The notes below the pieces were generated by a model. That model had not been told where the DNA came from, did not search any database, and saw only the letters and a program-made list of their open reading frames with translations. Positions 48,766-61,100 of a stretch of DNA of 64,000 bases are shown here, one piece after another; position 1 is the stretch's first letter, and each line of letters begins with the position of its first letter. The stretch is taken from contig OY783198.1 of NCBI GenBank assembly GCA_963678675.1, positions 21,190,684-21,254,683 on the forward strand, read 5' to 3'. The position numbers and the translations under genes are program-made. The stretch comes from Xiphydria camelus (taxonomy: Eukaryota; Arthropoda; Insecta; Hymenoptera; Xiphydriidae).

Positions 48766-51700
48766 TTATTTGTACGACTGATTTATTTTGTCATGTAGTA
48801 TAAAAGTTACTTGCATAACTAACATTACGGAATACATAACGGCACAATACATAGCTTCATACAATAATTTCGGTGAAAATACCGTCCATACAAAGAGATG
48901 ATATCGTTGAATGCTGACAATGATTGTATATATGGCTATCGGTAGTAATCTCCATATTGCGTTACTTCTGTTGATAGGCAGCATAATCCTGCATACCCTG
49001 GAAGATATTGTGGAAATGATACACGAAAAGTTTACGGCATTCGATGTATAATAAATATTAACTTGGTCGACTATTGATGCAACTATTCTATTTTACAAAA
49101 ACACTTACGATTTTGGCTTTTCCAATGCAACTCCATATAAAAGAGTTAGGTAAGCAAGGACGGGAGCCGAATAAGTATTAATCACCAAGAGAGTTCCAGT
49201 AATGTATGGTCTATAAGATTCCAATCCTACATAGCCGGACGCAACGTCGATCGTAGCTAAGCTGTTCGAATTTCCCTAAATCAATGATAATGAAGCATAT
49301 CATTTATTTTCAATCAACTCCAGCCACGATATAGGAATATTGTCATGGCGTTAATATACTGTGTTTAAGTATTTGCTTTCAGGGAAAATCAATAGATTCG
49401 TTACAAGTTTATTTAATTAGAAGCTGTTATTACCTGATAAAAATAGAAGACGTTACCTAGCCAAGAATGTATATGGCTGTTAGCGTCTTGTCTTCCATAA
49501 AATTTCAGCATTACGTGAATAGTTGAACTAAGTATCAACTGAATTGGCAGTAGACCTATGTTATATGGTCGATGTAATAACGCCGAAACCATAACCCACA
49601 GTTGTATAACAAAAAATAAGAGTAATGTCAAAAAGTTTCTTTTCCGATATTTGACGGTGTGTAACAATCGATAAATGGTTGTTATAAAGAAGACTATGAT
49701 CAGGCTCCAAAATATGTGCACCTCATAAATTCCCCTGCAACGAAATTAAATTTTCGTCACATTCAACGAACATGGACAAATTGCTTAGCACTTCAAATGC
49801 GTGGTTTAACGAACATCTTACCGCGATGCGGGATAAAAAGGAATCCTAGCAACGGCTTCCGTCGCCATGTGACGAAGATATATGCAGAGGGCTACGATAA
49901 CGTTAAAAAATAACGTTTGTTTCTTATACATCTCCTCTTCGCACATATAACAGATCCATATTAAAAGCGAGAGAGCTAGGCAAAAAAAGTGATTGAAGCT
50001 CAAAAAAGAAATGGTGTATTTTGAATGCAACCTCTATGATTCTGATAATTACCGCTAATGAGTATCAGTGTCAAAAAAATATTACACTCTTGATCTTGAA
50101 GCCAACCAGCGATATCGGGAAGATGGGCGTACTTATCACCGGTGCTATTCAAATACCTGAGAATTCTGTGACTCAACAATAGCAGTAACAATCTCACGCA
50201 AATCTGTACGTTTGGACATAGTCTAAGATGTCTGCAACTGAGATAGCGGTTTCATGAAATTAGTATTTCGTTTTTCGAGCCAGAGAATACAATGCAGTAT
50301 GCAAAAAGCTTGTCAAAAAAAAACTGACGCGTTCACTTAACTTACTCGAAAGAGTATAATAGCAGAGACTAGCTTACCTCGGCCAATGAATAATTAGCGT
50401 TTTGATACTATCATAGAATAAGAAAATGAAGAGAGTGACCCAGAAGAAGTACCAAGTCTGATGTTCCTCTTCTACGTAGCTGCTACTGCTCAAACTTATC
50501 GCATGGACCAGGGCTCCCAATGAGAATATCCATTGCGTTACTCCTCCTTTTACGAGCTATTGCAGAATAATTTATTATAGGGGTCTTTTCATTTTAAGAT
50601 GAAAAACATACTGTGGCAGTAATGTTTTTTACCTCTTGAATAGATTCTTGAGTACACTTGAGCCTTGCGCATAAATAACAATTGACTAGTAGAGTACCTA
50701 TTATAAGTATGATCAAGACAACGTTGTTCGTCTCGTAGGAATATAATACTGTTTTGTCCTTACTATCCCACATGTAGGTTATCATTAACCATAGGATGAT
50801 ATTTGCTACGATCAGGTACAGCATTTTTTTTGGAGTTGCCGTATCATCCCTCTGTACATTTATCATTATATATAACACCTAAAGACGGAGGAAGTTGAGA
50901 TATGAACCGTTATGGCAAATATATTCGTATTCCAACAGGTGGTATTAAAGTTATGTTATAAAGATAAACAAAGTTCCGTACATGATATATGAAAAACATC
51001 GCCACAGTCATAATGTGAAGATCATATTTAATCATGCTATTCGTGAGAACTTCCTTCATCCCTTTAAGGGCAGAATTATACAGAAATATGATTTCCTCCG
51101 CTAATTCGTCCGATTGACCGTTAGCAGTTAGCCAAGTAGTATGCAGTTCTACGGCATTTACATACTTTTGATACGATCCTGCAATATTTTTGTATTAATG
51201 ACTTGTTAATGCAAACTTGTTTTAAATATAACGTATGGAGACGACGACGATTAACTTACTTCTGGACTTGTAATTTGCAAGTTTGCTAAAGTATTTGAAA
51301 ACTTGTTTCGAATTATAGTACAGTATGAACAATTTTCTAGATATTGGCAGTTCGTTTATCATGCTCAAAGAAACACTGCCAAGGTTGGAGATCGGTATGG
51401 GTATACCCAACATCACAGCTAAAGTCGGTCCTATGTCTATCTGAGCTATTTGCTTGGGCTCTATGTCCCGATACGGACAAGATGTACCAATCGCTACGAG
51501 TGGTACTAAAGTTTCCTCGGGTGTGGAACCACCGTGACCTCCGGAATTTTTCATTCCGTGATCTCCGCATACTATGAATAACGATGGAACATTATGTTCG
51601 TTCTAAAAGTATATGTTGGTTTAGAATACCGTAGAGTCTCTTGTTTCTGTGGAGTTTACTTTGCTCAGAAAATCAACAAAATTGTATACCCAATACGCGA

Positions 51701-52770
51701 TACGTTTTTGGACTTGATTAACAATGTCGTCCATCTCTTTGAGCTTAGGTTTGATCAGTGGACTCAAAGGACCTCCGATATGGCCAATGTGATCAAGCCC
51801 TAAATAGTGGAGGATCATAATTGACCAATCGTTTTTCTGAAGTTCATCCTTTATGTGGCGGGTCACGTTATTATCCACCTAATTGTTCAGGGGTATCGTA
51901 TGATTAAATATATCAAAACTGAATAATTTTATTTAATCTATAAGACAGAGTCTTACTTCAGTATAATCTGTAACAAAAAATGACGTAGTACCGTCATAAC
52001 GGTCGAATACGTCAGGGAATAGTTTAAGCCACGTATCATCCCCATAAAATATTAATTTATAACCATTATTTTTAGCTTGAAATAATATGTTGTCACTGAC
52101 AACTGATTTTCCCCCCAAATTTAGCGCTACATCAATGAAGCTGGGTATGGATCCTGTGGTTATTGCCTGTAAATTTGAGAGTTTTATTTCTCAGTATAGA
52201 ATATAGATCATGAAGTGAAAAGTAAGCGTCACGTTTATATGCTTATACCTTGATTCTAGGCAGAGTTACGGTAGGAGCGTTTACTTTGACTTGAAGTAAG
52301 CAAGCAGAATTATTAGCAACCAATGCATTAACAACAGGCATCGCGGACTTTCCAATAGGCCCGGTTACAAAATCCCATCGTAGAGCATCAATAATCATGA
52401 TAACTAATTTTTTTATCATTGGTTTATATAGCGCCTCCCTTTTCACTCTGAAATAAGACATCAAATGCATTACTTATGCATAGGAAATCTTGGTGATGAA
52501 TTATAATAAATATATAAGACTATAATGTTCTTCATTACATACCTTACATTTTCCACGTAATTAGGGATGTCCTCAAGAGTAGCTATACTGTTCTCATAAT
52601 GTTTTAAAGGGAAGAATCCATATAAAAATAGGCAAATAGCAAATAGTGCGATGAGCGATATGTACACAAATATAATGCATTCTTGATAAATGTTTTTCAC
52701 TGAAATGGTAAGTATTTTAATTATCGTTATATCTAAAAAATGCAGTTTAATCGAGTTGAATTAGAATACT
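48766..52770 (-). CDS. PIGG: GPI ethanolamine phosphate transferase 2 (PIG-G), with one frame break
   Basis: ER enzyme that adds ethanolamine phosphate to the second mannose of GPI anchors. Exons in transcript order: 52699-52543, 52447-52249, 52166-51957, 51878-51660, 51602-51260, 51178-50982, 50878-50633, 50556-50378, 50231-49822, 49734-49434, 49275-49109, 48988-48766. An N-terminal signal anchor precedes an alkaline-phosphatase-fold domain: IIDALRWDFVTGP (metal and nucleophile region), NAPTVTLPRIK, AITTGSIPSF, YGDDTWLKLFP, HYLGLDHIGH, VCGDHGMKNSGGHGG. The polytopic part contains YVEEEHQTWYFFWV, NSTGDKYAHLPDI and GNVFYFYQGNSNSLATIDV, all PIG-G marks. Within 50231-49822 the frame shifts once, and total length is one base short of a multiple of three; about 950 aa expected. 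The start codon may be split (A at 52770, TG at 52699-52698) by a 70-nt intron with a weak donor. Confidence 0.88.
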
Positions 52771-52805
52771 TCTACTGATTTCTGAAAAACGACAGAGAAA
52801 TCATA

Positions 52806-53192
52806 ATGTCGAGCCATGCATCGACTAACCTCTTTTTCCATTTATTCCTTCCATTCTCAATTAATATAATTTTGTACACAATTTACGAATATTTAAATAG
52901 TTTTAAACAATTAATTTCATGTAATGAAACAGTTTCATTGCTCGCTGGTACTTTAAGATTTCTCATTTCTTGGTTTTTCCAAGCACCAGATCTTCTGTCA
53001 CCGTGCTATCTTTTATTCCTTGTACTGTTTGTGACGTGTTTTATTCGATGCATTACCAGATCGACGTGTGTGTTATCTTCGCGTGGAATTTTCGGCAAAT
53101 TATTTTGTGAAACTGGAGAACTAATTTTTGAAAATTACCACCAAACGTCCCACCTAGAAAATGTATCGTATATCAAGTTGCCAATTGTTTAG
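52806..53192 (+). CDS. Unrecognised small membrane-protein ORF, single exon
   Basis: 128 codons starting MSSHASTNLF, open in very AT-rich DNA where long open frames are uncommon. Three hydrophobic stretches are visible: residues about 9-27 (LFFHLFLPFSINIILYTIY), 43-58 and 63-84 (SPCYLLFLVLFVTCFIRC), then a short polar tail ENYHQTSHLENVSYIKLPIV. I do not recognise the family. It lies between the divergent PIGG and HD-family genes and would overlap the PIGG 5' leader in antisense. AATAAA hexamers occur downstream near 53286 and 53346. It may be a lineage-specific gene or a chance open frame. Confidence 0.35.
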   Translation: MSSHASTNLFFHLFLPFSINIILYTIYEYLNSFKQLISCNETVSLLAGTLRFLISWFFQAPDLLSPCYLLFLVLFVTCFIRCITRSTCVLSSRGIFGKLFCETGELIFENYHQTSHLENVSYIKLPIV

Positions 53193-53734
53193 TTCCATAA
53201 AAATATAACCAGGACACGCACCACTTGCCAACCGTGCTATCTGTATTTTAAATTGAAACTGAAGGCGAATTTCTCTTCACCATCCAATAAATATACAGGA
53301 TAATTACCTTTCGACTCTACGTCCGATGCAAAAGTGTTCTAAAATTTAAATAAACGTGCTGTGTGATTAGCAAGAATGATTATAAGTGGAACTGTAGGAG
53401 ATTTGTTGATGGCGGGGCGCGATCAATAAGTAGTAGTGGACCTACCATGTCAGACGAGACATTTCATTCAACGAAGAAATTATGATCAAATATAGCGTGT
53501 GAGAATTGTGTAATTCATTTTTGTACGCATCGTTCTTATCTATAATTCTACGTTTTGTAGTGCGTAGGTGAGTATTCTTAATAATTGTGATTTTTAAATA
53601 TTATATAGGTATATGCTTTTTGAGAAATTTAACAGAACAAGATACAAAATTTATAATTTTTCTGCATTGTTCGTTTGTGCAAAATACGATTGAAAAAGTC
53701 GAAGAATTATTTGAACGTTGCTTTTGTAGCTGAA
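53193..53734. other. Upstream region and 5' UTR of the HD-family gene
   Basis: It probably contains the divergent promoter for PIGG and the HD-family gene. A strong donor, TAG|GTGAGTATT, at 53567/53568 and an acceptor, CTTTTGTAG, ending at 53729 suggest a 5' UTR exon spliced 5 nt upstream of the ATG. Inferred from splice signals only. Confidence 0.5.
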
Positions 53735-54641
53735 ATGGCGTCATTGGAAGACAGCTGGAAAGAAGCAACTGAGGGTCTTGATGGTGAAGTCTGTGACTCA
53801 TGGTTCAACCGACTGCAGGAAGTTTATTCCGAGGAGAAGCGCACCTATCACAATTTGGATTCGCTTCGTGAGAAGTTGAGCCATTATTATGATATAAAGG
53901 ATTATTTGAAGAACTCCAAAGCCTTGCTCTTCGCCCTTTTTTTTCAAAAGTATGTACTGAAAGAATGTACAGACTTACAGTGTAGGTGTTGTATCGTTAT
54001 TGTAATGATATATAATTTCAATTACATGCCATATCAATGTTATTATTTTCAGTTTCGAGTATGATCCAAAGGCTTTAGATGGCGAGGATAAAAATGTGGA
54101 GCACTTCAAGGCTTTTGCTGAAGAAAGTGGAATTCCACTAGTAAATATTTTATATTCTTTTTATATATATATATATTGTTTTCTACATACTTTAAACACG
54201 CGTTAACAATAATTATTAAATTTTTTATAGGATGAAGAGTTGTACGAGGAAACTTGTGCTCTTCTTAAAGCAGCAGCAACCCATAGCACGGACGCGCATA
54301 AAGTTGGAGGCGCATTTGGTGGTGAAGACGCTCATTATCTGCTCGATCTAGATATGGCAGTTTTGGGAGCGGAGCCTGGGAAGTATGCTGAATACAGAGA
54401 GCGAGTAAGAGGAGAATATTCTTTCCTCAGCGAACCCATGTATACGGCGTTGCGTCTCAAGGTACATACTTTGAAAGATTCCGCCGTTAATTTACCGAAC
54501 GACTTATTTAGTGATCTCACTTTGTAGGTGTTACAAAATTTTGTGCAAATCCCAAACATCTTTGCAACGGTGGAATTTCGCGAGAAGTTTGAGGAGCAAG
54601 CCCGACAGAACATTCAAGCTGAAGTTGAGTTGCTGTCTTAG
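53735..54641 (+). CDS. COG4339-type HD-superfamily protein, metal site degenerate
   Basis: Exons 53735-53949, 54053-54140, 54231-54461, 54528-54641; 648 nt, 215 aa, the normal size of the predicted metal-dependent HD phosphohydrolase family COG4339. Shared landmarks: W..L...[14 protein letters not shown] at residues about 27-47 (family pattern Y.eP.R.YHnl.Hi), [15 protein letters not shown] (family pattern ALWFHDavYDp), LKAAATHST (family pattern I.aT..H), and [20 protein letters not shown] (highly conserved DlDLaiLG....Y..Y). The second His of the first block and the HD pair itself (FHD to FQN) are absent, so phosphohydrolase activity is doubtful. Cytosolic, no signal or helix. A probable 5' UTR intron precedes it. 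Substrate and role are unknown. Confidence 0.85.
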
Positions 54642-54956
54642 GATTCTCATGTAAATTGAGGGAAAAAACAACATTTATAACGTGGCTGAGAGATTAAGTT
54701 TTTAAGCAGACAGCTATATGAAGTAGTAATATCTTCCTACAGTTTTTTCCATTGAACTATACACAATAGCCATTTGTATGAAGGTAATCGCGTCGGGAAT
54801 TAAGCCTTCAGAGAAAATCTTGGCATTTATAAGTACCGTTTTGCCTGCAACAATGTGTCTTAAAACTTAACGAGTGATTTGATTAACTGTGCATCACCTC
54901 ATAAGCTCCGAAGGAATTCAGCTATTATAACTTAAAACGACTATAATAGGGCGGTG

Positions 54957-54960
<4 letters not shown>

Positions 54961-55019
<59 letters not shown>
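54961..55019. repeat. (GA)n microsatellite, 59 bp, uninterrupted
   Basis: Pure GA repeat about 320 bp after the HD-family stop codon. Likely length-polymorphic. Confidence 0.95.
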
Positions 55020-55023
<4 letters not shown>

Positions 55024-55781
55024 AAGTTAAATATCTTTCTAATTGAGTTCTATATTAAAAATTAAAGAGACGGTGCTTACTTAATCCAGGTATTATCCTT
55101 TGATCTCATTACTTCAATTCAGAGTATTTTGACTTCTATTCTAGATATTTTCTACATATAACGCGTTTACCTGCCTTTTCGCATGGTCATGTGTACGTTA
55201 GGGAGTATACCCACACACACGTAAATGTAAAATCTCTTAACATGTTTATTTGAATGCAAATGCATAATTGTGTTTGTTTGCAGATACACGTCTATACATA
55301 TGTATATGCATGCATATAATGTTATTGTGTAGTAAAATCAAGTCAGACAATACGAAATCAAACTAATACATGCATGATTTTCAATGATTTTATGTAAATT
55401 ATTTTTTTTATTACAATAATTTGATATAAATATAATAGTTGAATGGTTAATAACATTTAAAACAGTCTAATATCGTTGTTTTATTGATACATGCATGTTA
55501 TTATATTATTATACCTATCCACACAAAAAAATTGAAGAAATCGCAGTTCGTCGTCGTTGTAAATGATTACCATTTTACGATCTTCCATTACGCAGTGATC
55601 TGTAGATACTGCAGTAATGGAGACAAATGTAACGATCTATTTAAATAAATGTTAATGCGATAAATTTAATGTAGTTAATAATTTAGTATTACTGGCAATG
55701 ATAATGGGAATATTTTTTTCCAACTTTTGCACTTATATGTAAATAACGGAACGAACTGAGGTATCGGCTTAAAGCAGATAT

Positions 55782-55842
55782 CGAGACTCACGTGAAATCT
55801 ATCAATAGAAATTTTCTATTGATAGATTGCATGTGAGTCTCG
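55782..55842. repeat. Long near-perfect hairpin, 30-bp arms
   Basis: Arms 55782-55811 and 55813-55842 are reverse complements at 28 of 30 positions with essentially no loop. The outer arm reads CGAGACTCAC. The absence of a loop argues against a canonical microRNA precursor and for a cruciform or palindromic mini-element. Confidence 0.8.
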
Positions 55843-57406
55843 CCTTGCGTGTATATTTTATATTTCTTGCGTGTGATTGAGAATCCCAAATCATGTCACG
55901 CAGTGGCGCCGGATATTCTGGCTCCAATTTATATATGTTAGCCAAGGGAGAACTTTCTCTGTGAACAAATATCCAGTTCCTCGCCGATATCTTTAGTCTC
56001 GGGAAAATAGGAGATCAAGTAACATACATTTGTAAACAGAGTTGCCGTCGATTACTTCTTAAATAATAGTTAAATCGATTACCCGTGGGTTTCATTCATT
56101 CGCGACACATCTACTGGGAATTCCTCAAAATTGTGACCCTCTCTCTCTCGCCCGAAAAATCCTAGGAGCCGTGCCAATGCGTTCCATCGGTACCGGTGGA
56201 AGTGTCAGACACGGCGACTTTACGAATTTGCGTGCCTGTTTCTGGTGTCAGAAATTGTTTACTCACCGGTGGTCGAATCGCCGATACTTCGGCGCATTTC
56301 ACACCTCACTCGTACGCTGGGCTCGTTTAGCGTGTGCCAGGTTGCAAGTTTCGGGGAGCCGCGAAATCATCACGGTTCGCTGGTAGACGATCACTCGCTC
56401 GCAATGTCAATGATATGGAAATACGTGAGTTTCAAGATAGCATTCCATGTAATATTTAAAAAGTAAAGGGAACAAATTATTTGCGAATTACAAAAATAGA
56501 GTAGAATTAAAAAATTTAATTATTAATGCGGTTCTTAGACTTATCGGATAAAGTGATTTGAGGCGCAAGTTATTGCACTTTATTAAAAAAGCATCAGAAG
56601 TTGTAGTAGGTATTTAAAATTGTTCATCGCGTTCGCGTCCTGAAAATTCATAAAGTTGCTCGAGTAAAACAAACTTCTGACTGACTGACTATAATAATTT
56701 TTCTCCAGTGTCCTGCATTTATAATGTAATATAAAAAAACCCTCATTAAAGCATTCGCACTCGCGAATGGGATAGAATTTGCACATTATTTGTATCTTTT
56801 AGAGAAACCGCGCGAATATTTGATTGGCCGATCGATAATGAATCGCGATTTTGTCTATCAGAATTATTAACTTGTAGAATAAGAGGATTCCCTCCAATGT
56901 GTGTAGACATACTTTTATTCAGTATTTCTAACAAATACGGTTCGTGTACTCGACAGCTTAAAAGAAGAACCGGCGGATATTCGAAATATCGACAGCCGCG
57001 GAAAGTACCGTCTCCTAAACCAACGGTAAGGATAATAAATAAAAAAATATTCCTTTTCGATTTTAAAGCGCGGTAAGATAAATGAATTTTCCGCGGTGAA
57101 TGATCTTAACATATTAGTTACCTGATATTTATTATTTGAAACTGTTAAATTGAAATATAAATCAGCCGCGTTAGAGGATGCATGAAATCAATGTCTGTAG
57201 TTGTACTACTAATTCTTATATGCCAAGAAATAATCGATCTGGAGTTGTTTGGTCACTAAGAAACCATGTAGCGTATACGTACTTACGTGTAGATATCTTA
57301 CCGTATATCGGAATTAACCATTAAGCTGTAACAATAGAGCTCAAATTATCTTTAAAATGAAACACAGTTGATTTTAAATATCTCGATTAGACCGAAGTAA
57401 TAATTA

Positions 57407-58106
57407 ATGAGCATTATGCCAACGACATTCGAAATTCCTGATGAACTGAATAGGAATATCGAAGAGAATGATCAGGTGGGTTCCGTGATTATTAGTACAC
57501 ATTTGGAATAAAGCTTTCGAATTATACTCTAATTTTCTTGAAGAGAGAGTCCGAAATTAAAAATGACCAATAGTAATATATTATAATGTAGTTTTCATTC
57601 AAATTTTTATTTTGTGGATATTTTTACGCAAGAGAAATAGAACGCGTGTAACGATTTCAGGTACCCAAGTATCAGAATTCTTATCGCCTGGATTCCCAAA
57701 AACCGTTCAATGTCGAAGAAGTAGACAAGATCGTGAAAATGGTCCTGGAGAACCATTTGGAGGATGCGTCGTCTTACGACACCAAGGAAAGCTCGAAGCT
57801 TTGCAGCGAAATTGCTGCGGAGATACGCCAACGAGTTCAGAAGCTCGAGTTCGACAGGTGAGGCAATATTACCGATGGAATTGAATAATTCGTAAAAGGA
57901 ATATCCGAATGAACTGCAAATTTTATAATTACGCGTACAGATATAAATTAGCGGTGGTTGTGACGATAATGGAAAAAGCGAGCCAGTCCTTTGAAAATTC
58001 CATGGGGTTCATCTGGGACGTTCAAAGGGATAATTACTCGACCTATGTCCTCGAAACGCGAACTTTCTACGCCTACTGTTGCGTGTTCGGTATTTACTAC
58101 GAGTGA
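57407..58106 (+). CDS. Tctex1-type dynein light chain, complete, three exons
   Basis: Exons 57407-57475, 57661-57857, 57941-58106; 432 nt, 143 aa. A short N-terminal tail (MSIMPTTFEIPDELNRNIEE) leads into a Tctex1 domain: VEEVDKIVKMVLENHLED (helix 1), SSKLCSEIAAEIRQRVQKL (helix 2), then RYKLAVVVTIMEK, GFIWDVQRDNYSTY and the terminal CVFGIYYE. The closing FGIYYE and WD..RD motif are standard for the family. Such proteins are light chains of cytoplasmic or ciliary dynein. The N-terminal extension and divergence from DYNLT1/3 suggest the DYNLT2/DYNLT5 (TCTEX1D) branch, which is often axonemal. An in-frame ATG three codons downstream (57416) is an alternative start. Confidence 0.88.
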
Positions 58107-61100
58107 ACGACACACGCTGTTGTTTTGTTGTTGCGAAAGTCTCTCGCGGCGGGAAGAAAAATTATTTTCGAAAGTCTATGGCTACCTATGGAGAGAACGC
58201 GTCTATACGCTGAGAGCCGAATGTGTTAATAACGCCGAAACGAACGCGCTAACTTGGATTTGCGTATGTGCGTTCTCGCGTATGTATGTATGCGCCACAC
58301 TTGCGCGTATAGGTAAATATTTGCCTTTTAGGCGCGAAACGCGCGTAGATATATACGAACGTAAAGTATGTCACCGCATCTAAGTACCTACTACGTTCTT
58401 CCGGGTCAGTTTTAAGAATTTTTCAGGTGATTTTGAGGCACCTAACGCGGAATGAAGGAAAGATTCGTAACGCGCTTGATCTCTTCTCATTCATTAGAGC
58501 GTCGCGGATTATAAATCATTTTCAAACGATGGAATTTGTTTAGTTTCGTCGAGTTCCAGGCATTTTCTTCCGCCTGGAAATATAAGATTTCAAATGGCAA
58601 GGACAATAAAACAAGTATGATACGTATAAAAAACTGATATGAAAGTTTACTCCACGAAGCCTGTACGTATGTTACTTGAAGACCTGGCGAGGCTCGTTCG
58701 ACGGGTTTTCAAGGTTCAGGAGCACCGGATTCACTGTGATACAGAAATTGTCTTGTCGTCGAGGTAAACGAGAGATAAAATTGGGTCGTAATAGAATGTA
58801 CGGATGGATACATACTACGCGCAATATTTTTAAATAATATTTTTTTGCAAATATTATTTTTCATACTTCTATCGTATTGGTAGCTGGAAGATCCCCCCAT
58901 GCCAAAGTGATCTTCCCATTACTTCTATTTCCGTTGATGACGTTACTTCGCTCGTAATATAATCGTCACACACCGAGAATCCTCACATACGACACCCACA
59001 ACAATCTCCATGCATCTTTCGTCCCGTAGTAAATTGCTGCTTGTCCGTTTACGTAATATTATTTATTAAACCCAAAAGACAAGTGCAGTGTGTCTGTCGC
59101 ATATGCGTAACACTCGGTGAACGCCCCCACCGTAAAAACGACTCGGCCGATCGTATCCAAATTTCGGCACGGTACAACTTTCTCGACTACGAAATTTGAT
59201 TCGAGTCTTTTCTCTCCATCCCGTCAGTCCCGCCCGGCAAATGTGCAGCTACAATTGTCCGAATATCGTTTCCATGAGCACGTATCGCCGCATTGTTACC
59301 GCGCGATACGATCGGCCAATTAAATCGCGAACGGCGCGGGATAAGGCAAATCAAACGCGACAAAACGAACGAACGAAAGCAAAAGAGAAGGGAGAGACGG
59401 TCGGTCGATGTTTGCTTTTCAATTTCGCCAAATCCCCAAGCTTGACGACTCGTTCGACGTACGAAGCGGGGTGCGCCCATCGCGGAAAGAGCTTTCTCAG
59501 GATCGTCATCGTGTACCTACTCGACGCGACAGTACCGTTATCTCCGTCTTCTCCTTTTCTCCATCGCGCGGCGCGCATACTAAACGCCAAATTGAGTCAC
59601 TGTTGTCTTTACGCGAGCCGCGGCGTCATCAGGACTCGAGGTGGCCCCTCGCGGACCTTGAACCGCGAGGAAGAAGCGGTTCCGCCGAAGAAGTGGGAGA
59701 CCGCGGGATCCTCCGATTTAGGAACTTGGAACTGGAATCCGCGCGTAGACAGAAACGCGCAGTAACGGGGCAAGAGAGGGAGAGAAAGGGAGAGGGCCGA
59801 TGTGGTGGTCTAGGTGGAGGGAACGAAGGAGAGAGGGACAATCGAACACGGCGATGTCCGATCAAAGTCAGTATACGTGTAATCACGTACGCGTACGCGC
59901 GCGTATTCGTGCGAGTAACGAGCCAGCGATCCGGGCGACCGGGCGACCGACGAAAGTAAGTAATGCCCCTCTGGAAGAGTCGCCGGAGTAGCTGGCAAGT
60001 AGTTTCTCGCGAAGCCGCTTCCCCGACGCAACAGGAGCGGAGAGGTAACTGGTCGAGGATCGCGCGGCGGGCGACCGGCGATGAGGTGCTGGCACGCGAG
60101 CCGGACTCAAAATTAGTATTACTTTCGAGTGCCGAGTCCGTTCGACGGTTATCGCGGTGAACAGACCTGAAAGTTCGTGAACTGTGAGAGTAATTATGCG
60201 CGATAGTCCGGTTTTGGAGTCCGCATCCCGCACGTGAAGGTATAGTATTTGGGTCGGTCGTCGGAGATGACGAAGACCGGCTCGGAAGTATCTGTACTGG
60301 GAAGAAACGATCGTCAGTTTTGAAACTGCGAATTTATTGTTCTCGCTGTTATAATGTCGTCTAATTTATAATTATCGTCGCGGGTTGATAAATACAGAGC
60401 GATAAAATTTCAACCGAATACAAATCTCAACATCTTTGTAAATTTAATCGCCAAGTCAGCGACGCTGTCCGCTGTATATTTTTTTTAAGATGCAATTACG
60501 TTCGCGTAACCCGTAAGAGCGACTCGTGGCCTGAAAAGTGTCTTCGTTCGACCGGTTGCGAAGAAGCGAGAATAAGAGAGTGTTGATCTCGTGCGCCGCG
60601 ACAGGTCGTCGTATATCTCCCATTAGCGGCAGAGGGAGAAAACTGGAGCACGCGCCGCCTTGAAGCGTGCGGAACGCGCGAAGATTGTAGGCGTGCGACT
60701 TGCTCTCATAAAGGGGGACTCGACTGTTCGCTTTTGGGATCATTTAACGCGATAATTATACGATCGGACGGAGAAACACTTTACCGTATTTTAGCTTTTC
60801 TGTGAACTGCTGCTGCCGCGCCGCGATTGCGACACTTTGAAAAAAAATACCGTAACTGCAGTATTTGAAAATATTTCTGAAACACGATACCTATAGCGAT
60901 TGCATCGATTGCTTTCTGCCGATGTACAGTTAACGATACTTCGATGAAGCCAATGTGAGTACGAATTATACGGTACACTTATACGAGAGGAATGCTTCCG
61001 GACTTGGTCATCGCCGTGTTTACTCGCTCGTTAAACCGCCACGTGATGCCATGTGTGCCGGAGCACGTTTACAGTCGCGTAAGAATTCGTTTCGCGGATC

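Larger units (their letters stand above)
54642..57406. other. 3' UTR and AT-rich intergenic region
   Basis: No gene is recognised. Contents: a 59-bp GA microsatellite (54961-55019), a nearly perfect 61-bp hairpin (55782-55842), and scattered short open frames without domain similarity. The promoter of the Tctex1-type gene should lie near the right end. Confidence 0.6.

Noticed and set aside
55782..55842. Canonical microRNA precursor
   Set aside because: The two arms meet almost without a loop, and the sequence matches no microRNA I recognise. Kept only as a hairpin.
56171..57112. Short frames between the HD-family and dynein light chain genes
   Set aside because: Short, without motif or splice support.
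59196..59959. 183-189 codon plus-strand frames
   Set aside because: Basic, low-complexity, overlapping each other and the opposite strand. CpG-rich DNA has few stops.
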